Assembly (NCBI GenBank): GCA_964523725.1
Contig: CAZGAU010000060.1
Location: 1-27,473 of the forward strand
Direction: 5' to 3'
DNA: 27,473 nt
Source of the DNA: JADJNW01 sp964523725
GTDB taxonomy: Bacteria; Bacteroidota; Bacteroidia; Chitinophagales; Saprospiraceae
The notes under the pieces were generated by a model. That model saw nothing but the letters and a program-made list of their open reading frames with translations. It had not been told where the DNA came from and did not search any database. The position numbers and the translations under genes are program-made. Position 1 is the stretch's first letter, and each line of letters begins with the position of its first letter. Positions 15,487 through 25,429 of this stretch are shown here, piece after piece.

Positions 15487-16341
15487 TTAATCATTTAAGA
15501 CACCCAGCTTTCCGCTTTGGTAATCCCGCATAGCCTGATAAATTTCTTCTTCCGAATTCATGACAAACGGACCGTGCGCTACGATCGGTTCGTTGTAAGG
15601 TTCACCGTGCGCCAAGATTAAAGTAGAATCCTCTAATGCTTTGATTTCCAGGCTATTACCTTCGTTGAAAAACTCCACCAGCGTGTGGGTCTTTGCGATG
15701 GTCTGATTCACTTCCACTTCACCATTCACCACGTAAAAAAGGATGTTTCGCTCCGGCGCTACTTCCGTGCGGAAAGTCCCGCCTTGCTTGAAATCTATAC
15801 TACTGGTCATCAAACCGGTCAAAGAATGAACCGGACCTTTTTGCCCATTTATTTCCCCGGAAATCAGGCGAACCGTGACTTTCCCTTCGTCCAGCGAAAC
15901 ACTCGGGATGGCGTCTTTTTGCAAACCAATATAATTTGGCTCGGTCATTTTCAGCCGCGCCGGCAAGTTCAGCCAAAGTTGGATGACCTCTTCCATACCA
16001 CCTTTTTGCTTGAACTCTTCAGAAGAAACCTCAGCGTGCACCAATCCGCTGCCCGCGGTCATCCATTGAATGCCGCCTGCTTTGATCACGCTTTCGCCGG
16101 TGCTGGAATCACGATGGGTAATGTCGCCTTGCAAAATAAAGGTGAGCGTCTCAAACCCCCGGTGCGGATGCGGCCCAAAGGGCAAACCATTGTTATTGGG
16201 ACCATATTGCTGCGGACCATGGTGATTCAAAAACAAAAACGGATCGAGATGCCGGATGGATCGGGTCGGCATAGCCCGGTAAGTATCCAGATCGGCGATC
16301 GGGTCGAAGACAGCCTGATGTAATTGCTTTATTTTGCGCAT
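15487..16341 (-). CDS. Pirin family protein
   Basis: 284 residues, the typical pirin length, with two cupin barrels. The metal ligands of the N-terminal barrel align with those of human pirin: His58 and His60 in HPHRGFET, His102 and Glu104 in GLVHAEVS. Bacterial pirins such as YhaK/YhhW bind iron or another metal; some have quercetin 2,3-dioxygenase activity, others bind regulatory partners. The C-terminal barrel (HSLTGLMTSSIDF to the end) lacks metal ligands, as is usual. No signal peptide, so cytoplasmic. A TATTTTTG box lies 53 bases upstream. It stands alone between two convergent or divergent neighbours. The physiological role cannot be told from sequence. Confidence 0.92.
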   Translation of the reverse strand: MRKIKQLHQAVFDPIADLDTYRAMPTRSIRHLDPFLFLNHHGPQQYGPNNNGLPFGPHPHRGFETLTFILQGDITHRDSSTGESVIKAGGIQWMTAGSGLVHAEVSSEEFKQKGGMEEVIQLWLNLPARLKMTEPNYIGLQKDAIPSVSLDEGKVTVRLISGEINGQKGPVHSLTGLMTSSIDFKQGGTFRTEVAPERNILFYVVNGEVEVNQTIAKTHTLVEFFNEGNSLEIKALEDSTLILAHGEPYNEPIVAHGPFVMNSEEEIYQAMRDYQSGKLGVLND

Positions 16342-16394
16342 GATTTGGTATTTTATTGTTTAAACATTAATAATTCCTGGCGGATGATTTTGTT

Positions 16395-16402
16395 CAAAAA
16401 TA
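16395..16402 (-). promoter_or_regulatory. Putative -7 box (TATTTTTG) of the pirin gene
   Basis: Full match to TAnnTTTG on the minus strand, 53 bases before the pirin ATG. No TTG is visible at the expected -33 distance, so support is partial. Confidence 0.35.
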
Positions 16403-16545
16403 TAAGATTCATTTGAGCTTTTGCTGCATACGTAGCTTTAAAATCAGGCATTTTTTTCCGTTGCATTAGCTTCAGTCTTTGGGATGTTGTATTTTCGCAG
16501 CTGATTTTTGCTTCGGAAATTTTTTTGCAATTCAAATCACAGAAA

Positions 16546-18615
16546 ATGAAAGATCATCAAACGGTGACACCGAATGTAGATATATCACTGCGGTCAGCCG
16601 ATAATATTCGCTTGCTCTCGGCAGCTATGGTAGAAAAAGCCAGTTCCGGCCACCCCGGCGGTCCGATGGGCGGGGCAGATTTTATCCATATTTTATATAC
16701 CGAATTTTTGCAATATGATCCCGGCGATATGCATTGGGCGTTTCGGGACCGCTTTTTTCTGGATGCCGGGCATATGTCGGCGATGTTGTATTCGGTACAA
16801 ACGCTGCTCGGGAACATTACGATCGAAGATATTAAAAATTTCCGTCAATGGGGAAGTCCGACTCCCGGCCACCCGGAACTGGACGTAGCCCGGGGTATTG
16901 AAAACACCTCAGGACCGCTGGGTCTGGGGCATACCTTTGGTATTGGTTCGGCGATTGCGGAGCGCTTTCTGGCGGCTCGTTTTGGCGAAGAAGTGGTACA
17001 CAAAACTTATATTTATATCTCTGACGGCGGCGTTCAGGAAGAAATTTCGCAAGGTGCAGGTCGAATTGCCGGTCACCTGGGCTTGGGTAATATTGTGATG
17101 TTTTATGATGCCAATGATATTCAGTTGTCCACTGAAGTGGAAACCGTTACCAGTGAGGATACTGCCAAGAAATATGAAGCCTGGGGCTGGCATGTGCTGA
17201 CCATCGATGGTAATGATCATGATGCGATTCGCAAGGCTTTGCGTGCCGGCGTAGAAGAAACCGAACGTCCGACGCTGATTATCGGTAAAACCGTGATGGG
17301 TAAAGGCGTAGTGAAGGAAGATGGCTCTGAATATGAAGGCGAGGTGGAATTGCACGGTAAGCCGCTCGGGCAATCCAAGGCTTCTTTTGCAAAAACGATT
17401 GAAAAACTGGGTGGTAATCTTGACGATCCTTTTCAGGTTTTTCAGGAAGTAGCGGATTATTACACAAAAGTTAAAGAAGAAAAATCAAAGGCAGCTGCTG
17501 CTCGCAAAGCAGCCTTCCAGAAATGGGAATCCGCAAACCCTGCGCTGGCGGGGAAATTGAAGCGCTTCCTTGCAAATGAATTACCGGCCATCGACTGGAG
17601 CCAGATCAAACAAGGCGCCAATAGTGCTACGCGTAATGCCTCGGGCGCTGTGCTGGCTTATCTGGCGGATCATGTAGAGAATATGATCGTGGCTTCCGCC
17701 GACCTGTCAAATAGCGACAAAACCGATTCGTTCCTCAAAAAAACCACCGAGTTGAAGAAGGGCGATTTCTCCGGCGCTTTCCTGCAGGCGGGTGTGGCGG
17801 AATTGACGATGGCGGCATTGTCCACCGGTATTGCCTTGCACGGCGGCGTGATCCCGGTTTGTGCGACTTTCTTCGCTTTTTCCGATTATATGAAGCCAGC
17901 GATTCGCGTTTGTGCCTTGATGGAACAACCGGTGATTTTCATCTGGACGCATGATGCTTTCCGCGTCGGGGAAGATGGACCAACCCATCAACCGGTCGAA
18001 CAGGAAGCGCAGATTCGCCTGTTGGAACAATTGCAAAATCACTCCGGACACAATAGTTTCCTGGCCTTGCGCCCGGCGGATGGCCACGAAACGACGTTTT
18101 GCTGGAAATTGGCTTTGGAAAATCAGCAGAGCCCGAGTGGTTTGATCCTGTCACGCCAGAATATTGACGATGTGCCGGCTCGCCCCAACAGCACCCGTTA
18201 TCAGGATGCACAGGCGGCGGCTAAAGGCGCGTACATCGTGCAGGACAGCGAGGGCAAACCGGATGTAATTTTGGTAGCAAACGGCTCGGAAGTGTCTACT
18301 TTGGTGGCCGGTGCGGAGAAATTACGCGCTGAGAAAAAACTGAAAATCCGCATCGTATCCGCGCCGAGCGAAGGTTTGTTTAGGACGCAACCGATTGAAT
18401 ATCAGCGAGAAATTCTACCTGAAGACATTCCAACTTTCGGTTTGACGGCGGGGCTGCCCGTTACACTCCAAGGTTTGGTTGGGCCGCGTGGTCGCGTTTG
18501 GGGCGTTACGCATTTTGGCTATTCGGCGCCTTATACGGTGCTGGATGAAAAATTCGGTTTTACCGCTGATAATGTTTTCAACGAAGTAACTCGTTATCTG
18601 GAAAGTATAAAATAA
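16546..18615 (+). CDS. tkt: Transketolase
   Basis: 689 residues from the ATG at 16546; an upstream TTG at 16525 is less likely. Transketolase moves two-carbon units between sugar phosphates in the pentose phosphate pathway using thiamine diphosphate. All three regions are present in one chain: the N-terminal ThDP domain with GHPGGPMGG (35-43) and ISDGGVQEE (158-166, the diphosphate-binding loop, with Ser where many enzymes have Gly), followed by DANDIQLS; the pyrimidine-binding domain with FFAFSDYMKPAIR and THDAFRVGEDGPTHQP; and the C-terminal domain with ANGSEVS. The SDGG form of the loop fits my memory of Bacteroidota enzymes. The gene is full-length and followed by a strong terminator, so it is probably a single-gene unit. 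Confidence 0.95.
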   Translation: MKDHQTVTPNVDISLRSADNIRLLSAAMVEKASSGHPGGPMGGADFIHILYTEFLQYDPGDMHWAFRDRFFLDAGHMSAMLYSVQTLLGNITIEDIKNFRQWGSPTPGHPELDVARGIENTSGPLGLGHTFGIGSAIAERFLAARFGEEVVHKTYIYISDGGVQEEISQGAGRIAGHLGLGNIVMFYDANDIQLSTEVETVTSEDTAKKYEAWGWHVLTIDGNDHDAIRKALRAGVEETERPTLIIGKTVMGKGVVKEDGSEYEGEVELHGKPLGQSKASFAKTIEKLGGNLDDPFQVFQEVADYYTKVKEEKSKAAAARKAAFQKWESANPALAGKLKRFLANELPAIDWSQIKQGANSATRNASGAVLAYLADHVENMIVASADLSNSDKTDSFLKKTTELKKGDFSGAFLQAGVAELTMAALSTGIALHGGVIPVCATFFAFSDYMKPAIRVCALMEQPVIFIWTHDAFRVGEDGPTHQPVEQEAQIRLLEQLQNHSGHNSFLALRPADGHETTFCWKLALENQQSPSGLILSRQNIDDVPARPNSTRYQDAQAAAKGAYIVQDSEGKPDVILVANGSEVSTLVAGAEKLRAEKKLKIRIVSAPSEGLFRTQPIEYQREILPEDIPTFGLTAGLPVTLQGLVGPRGRVWGVTHFGYSAPYTVLDEKFGFTADNVFNEVTRYLESIK

Positions 18616-18631
18616 GAATTTTTATTATGAC

Positions 18632-18680
18632 TAAGCGCGGATGCTGGCAACTGCCCGGTATCCGCGTTTATATTTTGCTT
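18632..18680 (+). terminator. Rho-independent terminator after transketolase
   Basis: A 16-bp uninterrupted stem (TAAGCGCGGATGCTGG, 18632-18647, with CCGGTATCCGCGTTTA, 18655-18670; three G-U pairs) around the loop CAACTGC, then a T-rich stretch. It overlaps the start of the longer frame of the next gene, which argues for the later start there. Confidence 0.88.
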
Positions 18681-18745
18681 CCTATCGATTCTTACGTTTC
18701 TGGAAAAATCTTATCTTGGAATTTTATTCAGCTAAATGGATTTGT

Positions 18746-19870
18746 ATGAAAAATTATATGCTGCTTCTGCTTTTATGCTTGCCAGTTGTTAGTCTGTTCG
18801 CGCAGGATAAAAAAATAGAAACCCTGCCCATCGGTTCTGCTGCGCCTGATTTTGACCTGCCTGGTGTGGACGGAAAAAATTATTCACTCCAAGATTTTAA
18901 AAACGCGGACGTGCTCGTCGTGTTATTTACTTGCAATCACTGTCCGACCGCTCAGGCTTATGAAGATAAATTTATTCAAATTGTAAAAGATTATAAATCA
19001 AAAGGTGTTGATTTTGTGGCGATTTCACCAAATGACCCCGATGCGATCAGCTTGTCGGAACTGGGCTATTCCGATATGAGCGACAATCTGGATGAAATGA
19101 AAATCCGCGCCAAAGAAAAAAAATATAATTTTCCTTATTTATATGATGGAGATATTCAAAAAGCGTCCAAAGCTTATGGGCCTTTTGCCACCCCGCACGT
19201 ATTTGTATTTGACAATGACCGGAAACTACGTTACACCGGCCGGATCGACGACACCGAAAATCCTTACATCGAGCCAAAACAAACCGATCTCCGCAATGCG
19301 CTCGACGCTATGATTGCCGGGAAACCGGTGCCAATAGCCACCACCAAAACCTTTGGCTGTTCGATCAAATGGGCTTCCAAAAACGAGTGGATCGCCAAAC
19401 AGCGCGAGCAATGGGCACAGGAACCGGTGACTTTGCAGGAAATAAGCCTAACCAGCGTGGATACTTTAATCAAAAACAATGGCTCAAAGCTCCGTTTGAT
19501 CAATGTTTGGGCGACCTGGTGCGGGCCTTGCGTTATGGAATTTCCTTCGTTTGTGGACATTAACCGGATGTACCGCGACCGTGACTTTGAATTTATTTCC
19601 ATTTCCACCGATAAGCCCCACATGAAAAATAAAGCGCATCAGATGTTGCAAAAAATGGAGGCTTCCAACTGGAATTTTATTTACTCCGGTGATAATGTTT
19701 ATGATTTAATTGAAGTAGTGGATAAAAACTGGCAGGGCTCTTTGCCTTACACCGCTTTGATCGCGCCGGGCGGCAAGGTGCTTTACAGTATTGAAGGAAC
19801 CATTGATCCTCAGGAAATTAAAACAAAAATCGTCGACTATCTGGGAAGGTATTATGCAGATAATAAATAA
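18746..19870 (+). CDS. Exported protein with two thioredoxin-fold domains (AhpC/Redoxin-like plus TlpA-like)
   Basis: 374 residues from the ATG at 18746; the frame is open back to 18641, but that part lies in the terminator of tkt, and the chosen start gives a signal peptide (MKNYMLLLLLCLPVVSLFAQ). Domain 1 (about 25-205) is a peroxiredoxin-like thioredoxin fold with FTCNHCPTAQ (Cys63, Cys66), TPHVFVFD and a closing FGCSIKW. Domain 2 (about 220-370) is TlpA/ResA-like with WATWCGPC (Cys259, Cys262), ISTDKP and a cis-Pro in SLPYTALI. Each domain is normally a separate protein, so this is a fusion. It should work as a thiol-disulfide protein in the periplasm, perhaps reducing or isomerising cysteines of exported proteins or cytochromes. 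No cytochrome-maturation genes are near. Substrates are unknown. Confidence 0.88.
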   Translation: MKNYMLLLLLCLPVVSLFAQDKKIETLPIGSAAPDFDLPGVDGKNYSLQDFKNADVLVVLFTCNHCPTAQAYEDKFIQIVKDYKSKGVDFVAISPNDPDAISLSELGYSDMSDNLDEMKIRAKEKKYNFPYLYDGDIQKASKAYGPFATPHVFVFDNDRKLRYTGRIDDTENPYIEPKQTDLRNALDAMIAGKPVPIATTKTFGCSIKWASKNEWIAKQREQWAQEPVTLQEISLTSVDTLIKNNGSKLRLINVWATWCGPCVMEFPSFVDINRMYRDRDFEFISISTDKPHMKNKAHQMLQKMEASNWNFIYSGDNVYDLIEVVDKNWQGSLPYTALIAPGGKVLYSIEGTIDPQEIKTKIVDYLGRYYADNK

Positions 19871-19877
19871 GTACCGG

Positions 19878-19908
19878 ATGATTGTAATATAAATCATTAA
19901 TTTTATTT
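19878..19908. terminator. Weak terminator-like hairpin between convergent genes
   Basis: ATGATT and AATCAT pair across an 8-base loop, followed by TAATTTTATTT. The stem is short and AT-rich, so this is a weak call. Confidence 0.25.
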
Positions 19909-20290
19909 ACCCGATTAAAACAAATCTGCCGCCTTCTGCCAAGAATACGAGATTTGCCAGGAGCAGAATCGCATCGTAATGCCAGCCGAAACCCTCGCTG
20001 CTGTAAAAACCGGTTTTCCAGACGAAGATTTTTTTATAAATCGCGCCCAGCATGGTGATAATTAATAATATTGCGCCAACTTGTATATAAATTCCTGCAG
20101 CAACGGAAATTGCGCCGATGATCTCAGCCAGACCAAGTAAGGTAGCTGCCATCGGCGATAAGCCCATGCTTTCGCCGCGTTCCCGAGGTTTGGCAATATG
20201 GCTCCTGCCACTGGAAAAAAAGACAATCGCCACCAGAATCCGCAAACCTAGCACGGCATAGTCGAATAAAAAATAAAAATCATATAACAT
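19907..20290 (-). CDS. DoxX-family membrane protein
   Basis: 127 residues with four hydrophobic helices, as expected of DoxX/DoxD-like small membrane proteins. Typical features are the first helix LGLRILVAIVFFSSGRSHI (a Gly-x-x-Arg helix followed by a basic Lys-Pro loop), the second helix LLGLAEIIGAISVAAGI with its conserved Glu, and the closing W-x-Y-D-A-I-L-L-L-A motif in GWHYDAILLLAN. DoxX proteins are membrane partners of diverse oxidoreductases; the function of most is unknown. It converges on the thioredoxin-like gene. The upstream region to 20372 is shared with the divergent metallo-hydrolase gene. Confidence 0.85.
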   Translation of the reverse strand: MLYDFYFLFDYAVLGLRILVAIVFFSSGRSHIAKPRERGESMGLSPMAATLLGLAEIIGAISVAAGIYIQVGAILLIITMLGAIYKKIFVWKTGFYSSEGFGWHYDAILLLANLVFLAEGGRFVLIG

Positions 20291-20325
20291 CTGAGCGTTT
20301 TTATCTAGAAAGTCTTATGTTTAGC

Positions 20326-20352
20326 TTGGTTCATCCGGATTATTTATTTTTG
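20326..20352 (+). promoter_or_regulatory. Putative promoter of the metallo-hydrolase gene
   Basis: TTG at 20326-20328 and TATTTTTG at 20345-20352, separated by 16 bases (a little shorter than usual). The -7 box is a full consensus match, 20 bases before the ATG. Confidence 0.4.
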
Positions 20353-20372
20353 AGGTAAAAATCTGCACCTTC

Positions 20373-21106
20373 ATGAAAATTCAAATTTCCAATCCGCATC
20401 TTACCGTGTTTGAAAGCGCCTTGTATCGCACGACTTCTACCGTTGTCAAAACCCCTGATCTGGTGCTGATCGTGGACCCCAACTGGCTCCCGGAGGAGGT
20501 GGCGACGGTCAAGCAATATGCCCTGGATATTCGCGGCAATCGCCCGCTTTATTTATTGTTTACACATTCTGATTATGATCACATCATAGGCTACCGCGCG
20601 TTTACCGGCGCGGAGGTGATCGCTTCGCAGGCTTTTGTGGAAAATGCGGATAAAGAAAAGGTTATACAACAAATAAAAGACTGGGATGAAGGATTTTACG
20701 TGGAGCGAAGTTACCCGATCGAGTACCCGGAAGTAAATATTATTGCAAAGGAAGACGGACAAGTTGTAAAGATCGGCGGCACCACATTTACTTTTTACCT
20801 TGCGCCCGGGCACACCGGCGATGGTTTATTTACAATCGTATCGTGGAATGAGCAGCGCATTTGGCTGTTAGGCGATTATTTATCCAATGTTGAATTTCCA
20901 TTTATTTACCACAGCAGTTATGATTATGAAAAAACCTTATCAAAAGCAGAAAATATGATAAAAAATTGGGGTGGGGGAGTGTCCATTCCCGGCCACGGCG
21001 ATGCCACGAGCGATCTCGCTGATATGCAGCAAAGAATCAATGATTCCAGGAATTATATTCAACAATTGCGCAATTCTATTAAGCTTGCTCAAGAATTCCC
21101 AACCGA
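20373..21106 (+). CDS. Metallo-beta-lactamase-fold hydrolase (3' end lost in gap)
   Basis: About 244 codons are visible before the N gap at 21107. The metallo-beta-lactamase fold is shown by its metal motifs: THSDYDHIIGY (His65, Asp67, Asp69, His70), APGHTGDGLF (His147), LLGDYLSN (Asp168) and IPGHGD (His208). In the family these bind one or two zinc or iron ions and support hydrolysis of esters, thioesters or phosphodiesters. There is no signal peptide, so it is cytoplasmic. The visible part already covers the whole catalytic fold, and the helix ending at the gap (QQRINDSRNYIQQL) is typical of the region near the C-terminus, so little is probably missing. The substrate is unknown. It runs into the gap toward the convergent SGNH gene. 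Confidence 0.88.
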
Positions 21107-21206
21107 NNNNNNNNNNNNNNNNNNNNNNNNNNNNNNNNNNNNNNNNNNNNNNNNNNNNNNNNNNNNNNNNNNNNNNNNNNNNNNNNNNNNNNNNNNNNNN
21201 NNNNNN
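21107..21206. other. Scaffold gap (100 N)
   Basis: Exactly 100 N between the 3' ends of two convergent genes. It hides the end of the metallo-hydrolase and the C-terminal region of the SGNH protein. True length unknown. Confidence 0.97.
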
Positions 21207-24200
21207 GGAAAATTCTGCTCCAGAAAGGAAGGCTGTTTGCCGATCACTTCCACGTCGGTGGCGATGAGATCCGCCAGAATACCCGAGCCTACAATTTGAT
21301 CGTAGATGTACTTATGCCCGGCGTTGTTGACGTGGATGCCGTCGCCAATATCGTAAGAAGGCTTAAGCCCGCCGGTCTCGGTCGCCAGTTCATCAAAAAT
21401 GTTCACCGCGTTTTCGCCGTAAATTGCCAGGATGGAATCCCGCATATCCTTTAGATTCTGAATGCCGGTTGCGCTCAGATTTCTGGGCTGCGTGGTGGTG
21501 ACTCTGAATGGAATTTCCGCATCCTCGATCAATGTAATAATAGTATTAAAATTACTGATCTGCTCCTGAAGCGTGAAGCCCTGCGTGGCGTCATTGCTCG
21601 GAAGATTGATTAGAATGGCGGTTGGCTTGTACGCCAGCGCCTGTGTAATATTATTATTGACGTTGGGCTGAGGTCTGCCTGCCGGAGGCGTGAAATCAGT
21701 CGGCATTACATTATAAGAGGTATAACCGCCCACGGCCAAATTGATCACTAAAGCAGTAGAATCGAGGCTTTGCACGTAATTGCGGAAGCGCCCTACCCAG
21801 GAACTGTCGGCAACGCTGGCGCCTGTGCCCGCAGCGGTAGAAGAACCAAGCACTACGTAAAGCCGCATCGAATCGCCAGTGATAGGCTCGCCGCTCACGC
21901 GAATATCGTCGAGGTAAAGCGTGCGTTCCATGCCATCCACGAGGCGTTGCCCGAAGAAGATGGTCTTGATACGGGTCAGGTCGGCTGCGCCGGGATTGTC
22001 TTCAAACACCTGCACCGGAATCTTGATTTCCTGCCACTCGTTGGCGGCAATGGTAGAAACAAAGTTGGTCAGGTCAATTTTGGTGGACTTCCGGTTGGAA
22101 AGGTCTTCCACATAAATGAATGGAATAGCTGCCGGAGTAAAGGCCTTCTCGCTGAAAACCTTGATCGACAAAGTATCTTTCAAAGTAAAATCACGACCTA
22201 CCCAACCGATGCCGGCCACTGCTCCGCCCCAGTCACCTCCAAAATAAGAGAACCAGTTCAGTTCCAGTGAGTAATTACCCACCAGCGAATATTTGGTGCT
22301 GACCGGAAGTTTACTGCCCACCAACTTTAAAGTGCTGGGCGCATTGGCAAAACCAAAGCTGGAATCATAAAAATCGGGTGTCGGGCTATCGCTGAAGAAA
22401 ATAAAATCCTGCTCGCCGCCGGTGCGCGGTTCTACAATGCTGAAAGTATGCGCGCTGACGGCATTGGTTTCTGCATTGCTCACATCGCTCAGGCGGATCA
22501 ACATTTCATCACTTAAAGTTTCCCCGATAGTCCAGGCGTAGCTGCCGGATTCCGCCGGGTAAGTAGCTTCGAGCGTTTCCCAGTTGGCGCCGTTATCGTA
22601 CGAAACTTCAATTTGGATCGTGCTGACGTTCGTGGTTTCAAACAAAATATTCAGCGTCTTGCCGGCTTCCCACTGCTGGTAGCCATTCGGCGAAAGCAAG
22701 GTAATATCGAACACGGTTTCAATGATGCTGAACGGTTCGCTGACTGCCTGGAGGGTATTGTCCGCGGCGTCGCTGATGCGTACCAAAGCCTGGTCGGTGA
22801 GATCGCTATCCACGGTCCACTCGTATTCGCCGGCGTCGGCAGCTACCGTTGCCAAAGTCGTCCAATTGGCGCCATTATCTTCAGAGAATTCGATCAGGAC
22901 ATTTTCTACTTGATTACTCGTCCAAAGTATTTTTTGCACGGTATTTTGCATCCAGCTTTCACCGCCTACGGGCGCGAGCAGTACAAGACTGCGCTCACTG
23001 CCCTGCGCAACGCCGTAGCGCAATACGCGATTGTTACCCCAGTCGGCCACCCAAATGTTGCTTCTGGCTTCATCTACAAACATCGCGCGGGGCGTGTTGT
23101 AACTGTTGGCGGTTGGTGGATTGGCAGCGGTGCCGGTGGTAAAGTCGGGCTGCCCCCAGATATAATCTGCGTCGGGACCATTTGGCAAATTCGCGGCATC
23201 ATTAAAGATCACAATCCTGTGACTACCTTCCTGAATGACGTAAATTCTACCCGCGTTATCGCCGGCTACAAAACGCAAGCTGGAAAATCCATTGCGCGTG
23301 ACATTAGCAGTATTGGTTGTAAAATCCGGTTGACCCAGCACGCCGTCAGCGGCAGCGCCATTTGCTTTGTTGGCAGCATCGTCGAATCGGGTCACACGGC
23401 GATTGCCGGTTTCGCTGACCCAAAGTCTGCCGTCTTTATCTACAAAAACACTGTTCGGGCTGGCCATGCCGGTGGCGGTCAAAGCGCTGCTACCAGTATC
23501 AAAATCTGGCTGTCCAAGCACGCCGTCCGCAGGAGCGCCGTTGGTTTTATTAGCTGCATCGTCGTAACGCGTGACACGGTGCGCGTTAAATTCGGATACC
23601 CAAAGCGTTCCGTTGTGATCGACATAGATACCGACCGGGCCGCGCATGGTACTTTGAGAGGTGACCGCAGCCTTGCTCACAAAATCCGGTTGACCGAGCA
23701 CGCCGTCCGCGTCTGCGCCGGAGGTTTTATTGGCCGCGTCGTCAAAGCGCAGCACCCGGTTGTTGGAAAAATCGCCAATCCACATGCGACCTGCATCATC
23801 AATGTGCACGCCGATTGGGTTATCCATCTTGGCAGCGGTGATGCCGGCAGTACTTGTTTCAAAATCGGGTTGTCCAAAGACCGCTTCGGCGGCAGAGCCG
23901 GTCAGCAGGGCAGCTTCACTGGTCCAGCGCAGTACGCGGTGGTTGGCGCGATCCACGACAAATACCTTCCCTGAAACAGGATCTACGGCTACGCCATTCG
24001 GACCGTTAAATTTATCAGCGCCCTTGCCGGAAGTCTTGGTTTCAAAATCGGTTTGACCCAATACATTTGCCGGAGTAGGATTATCGGTAATGACTAAACC
24101 GGTCTGGAACTGAATATCGTAACGCAGCACTCTGTGATTCGCCCAATCGGCTACCCAAACGTGACCTCTTTGTTCATCGATGGTCATAGCGCGGGGCGTA

Positions 24201-25270
24201 TTGTAACTGCTGGCAGTTGGCGGATTGGCGGCTGTGCCGGTGGTAAAATCTGCCTGCCCCCAGATATTGTCGGCATCTGCACCGTTGGGTTTGTTGGCAG
24301 CATCGTTGAACACAACAATTCTATGGCTGCCTTCCTGAATGACGTAAATGCGACCCGCGCTGTCACCGGTGACAAAACGCAAGCTGGAAAATCCATTGCG
24401 GGTAACGTTTGCGGTATTCGTCGTAAAATCAGGCTGACCCAATACGCCGTCAGCGGCAGCGCCATTGGCTTTATTCGCAGCATCATCAAAGCGGGTGACA
24501 CGGCGGTTGCCGGTTTCGCTGACCCAAAGTCTGCCGTCTTTATCTACAAACAATCCGTTGGGACTGGCCATACCGGTTGCAGTAAGCGCGCTGCTACCTG
24601 TATCAAAATCGGGCTGCCCAAGCACGCCGTCGGCGGGAGCGCCGTTGGCTTTTGCGGCAGCATTGTCATAGCGGGTTACACGGTGCGCGTTGAATTCTGT
24701 AACCCAAAGCGTACCGCTTACATCCACGTAACTTACCACGGGACCGCGCATGGTACTTTGGGAAGTTACCGCAGTTTTGCTGGTGAAATCGGGCTGACCC
24801 AATACTCCGTCGGCATCCACGCCGGAAGCTTTGTTGGCGGCATTATCAAAACGCAATACGCGATTGTTGGAAAAATCACATACCCAGAGCCTGCCCTCGT
24901 GATCGATTTGCACACCAATGGGATTATCCATCTTAGCGGCACTTAAACCAGCGGTCGTGGTTTCAAAATCGGGCTGACCCAGAACTGCTTCGGCAGCGGA
25001 GCCATTGGTCATGGCATCGGCGCTTGCCCAGCGGAGTACGCGGTGATTGCCCCGGTCGGCGACAAAGACTTTGCCGCTTAGGGGATCGACCGTTATGCCA
25101 TTCGGACCATTAAACATATCGGCGGCTTTGCCGGAAATCTTACTGGTAAAATCCTGTTGCCCAAGGATACCATCCGCAGCGGGATTATCGGGTATCTGAG
25201 CCTGGAGAAGAATAGGGCTGAGGAACAGCACCACAAGGAGCTGTAACAAATAGGTTAAACGTTGCTTCAT
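21207..25270 (-). CDS. Giant secreted NHL-propeller, Ig-like and SGNH-hydrolase protein (C-terminus lost in gap)
   Basis: 1354 residues are visible. Order: signal peptide (1-25, ends LLQAQ); two NHL-type repeat blocks, about 34-386 and 402-753, each of about six blades with GVLGQPDF and NHRVLRW/NRRVTRFD words, together probably two beta-propellers; two Ig-like domains, about 761-850 and 855-946, with the SEDNGANWTTL and SYDNGANWETL words; a beta-sandwich resembling a carbohydrate-binding module (about 953-1128); and an SGNH/GDSL hydrolase (about 1135-1335) with GSSTAAGTG, GGYTS, LPSND and DGIHVN, giving the Ser, Gly, Asn and Asp-His set. The last residues, SFLEQNF plus a partial codon, are how many T9SS sorting domains begin. 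The protein is thus probably a surface-exposed esterase that deacylates polysaccharide; the substrate is inferred only from the domain mix. A long plus-strand frame across the repeats is a shadow. Confidence 0.88.
23012..25171 (-). repeat. Internal duplication of the NHL block (period 1104 bp)
   Basis: Residues 34-386 (24113-25171) and 402-753 (23012-24067) align without large gaps, offset by 368 residues. Many blades are nearly identical (for example ALTATGMASPN and RNGFSSLRFV occur in both). DNA conservation is also high, so the copying is fairly recent or homogenised by recombination. Confidence 0.9.
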
Positions 25271-25294
25271 ACTTTTGATTTTTGTTCAATTATC

Positions 25295-25344
25295 CAAAAG
25301 TACCATTTCCATAACTTTCAGAAGTGGAGCTATGTGCAAAAGTA
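25295..25344 (-). promoter_or_regulatory. Two TACTTTTG -7 boxes upstream of the SGNH protein gene
   Basis: The minus strand reads TACTTTTG at 25295-25302 and again at 25337-25344, both full TAnnTTTG matches. The outer box has a TTTG 24 bases upstream (25369-25372); the inner one lacks a -33 partner. Either or both may be used. Confidence 0.4.
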
Positions 25345-25429
25345 TTCTACATATGTTGAATGGATATGCAAACTGGAATGTACTTGTGGCGATTTCGTCG
25401 TCTTTCATCATTAAGCCGTGGATAAAATT

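Noticed and set aside
16487..16500. Transketolase promoter at TATTTTCG
   Set aside because: One mismatch to the -7 consensus and no TTG at acceptable spacing; too weak to list.
18641..18745. Extended start of the double-thioredoxin protein
   Set aside because: The extension runs through the transketolase terminator and hides a clean signal peptide that begins at 18746.
22613..23974. 453-codon plus-strand frame opposite the NHL repeats
   Set aside because: It is antisense to a gene with clear domains on the minus strand; a repeated GC-rich sequence with strong codon bias leaves long shadow frames, and the translation shows no domain of its own. The frames at 24134-24946 are rejected for the same reason.
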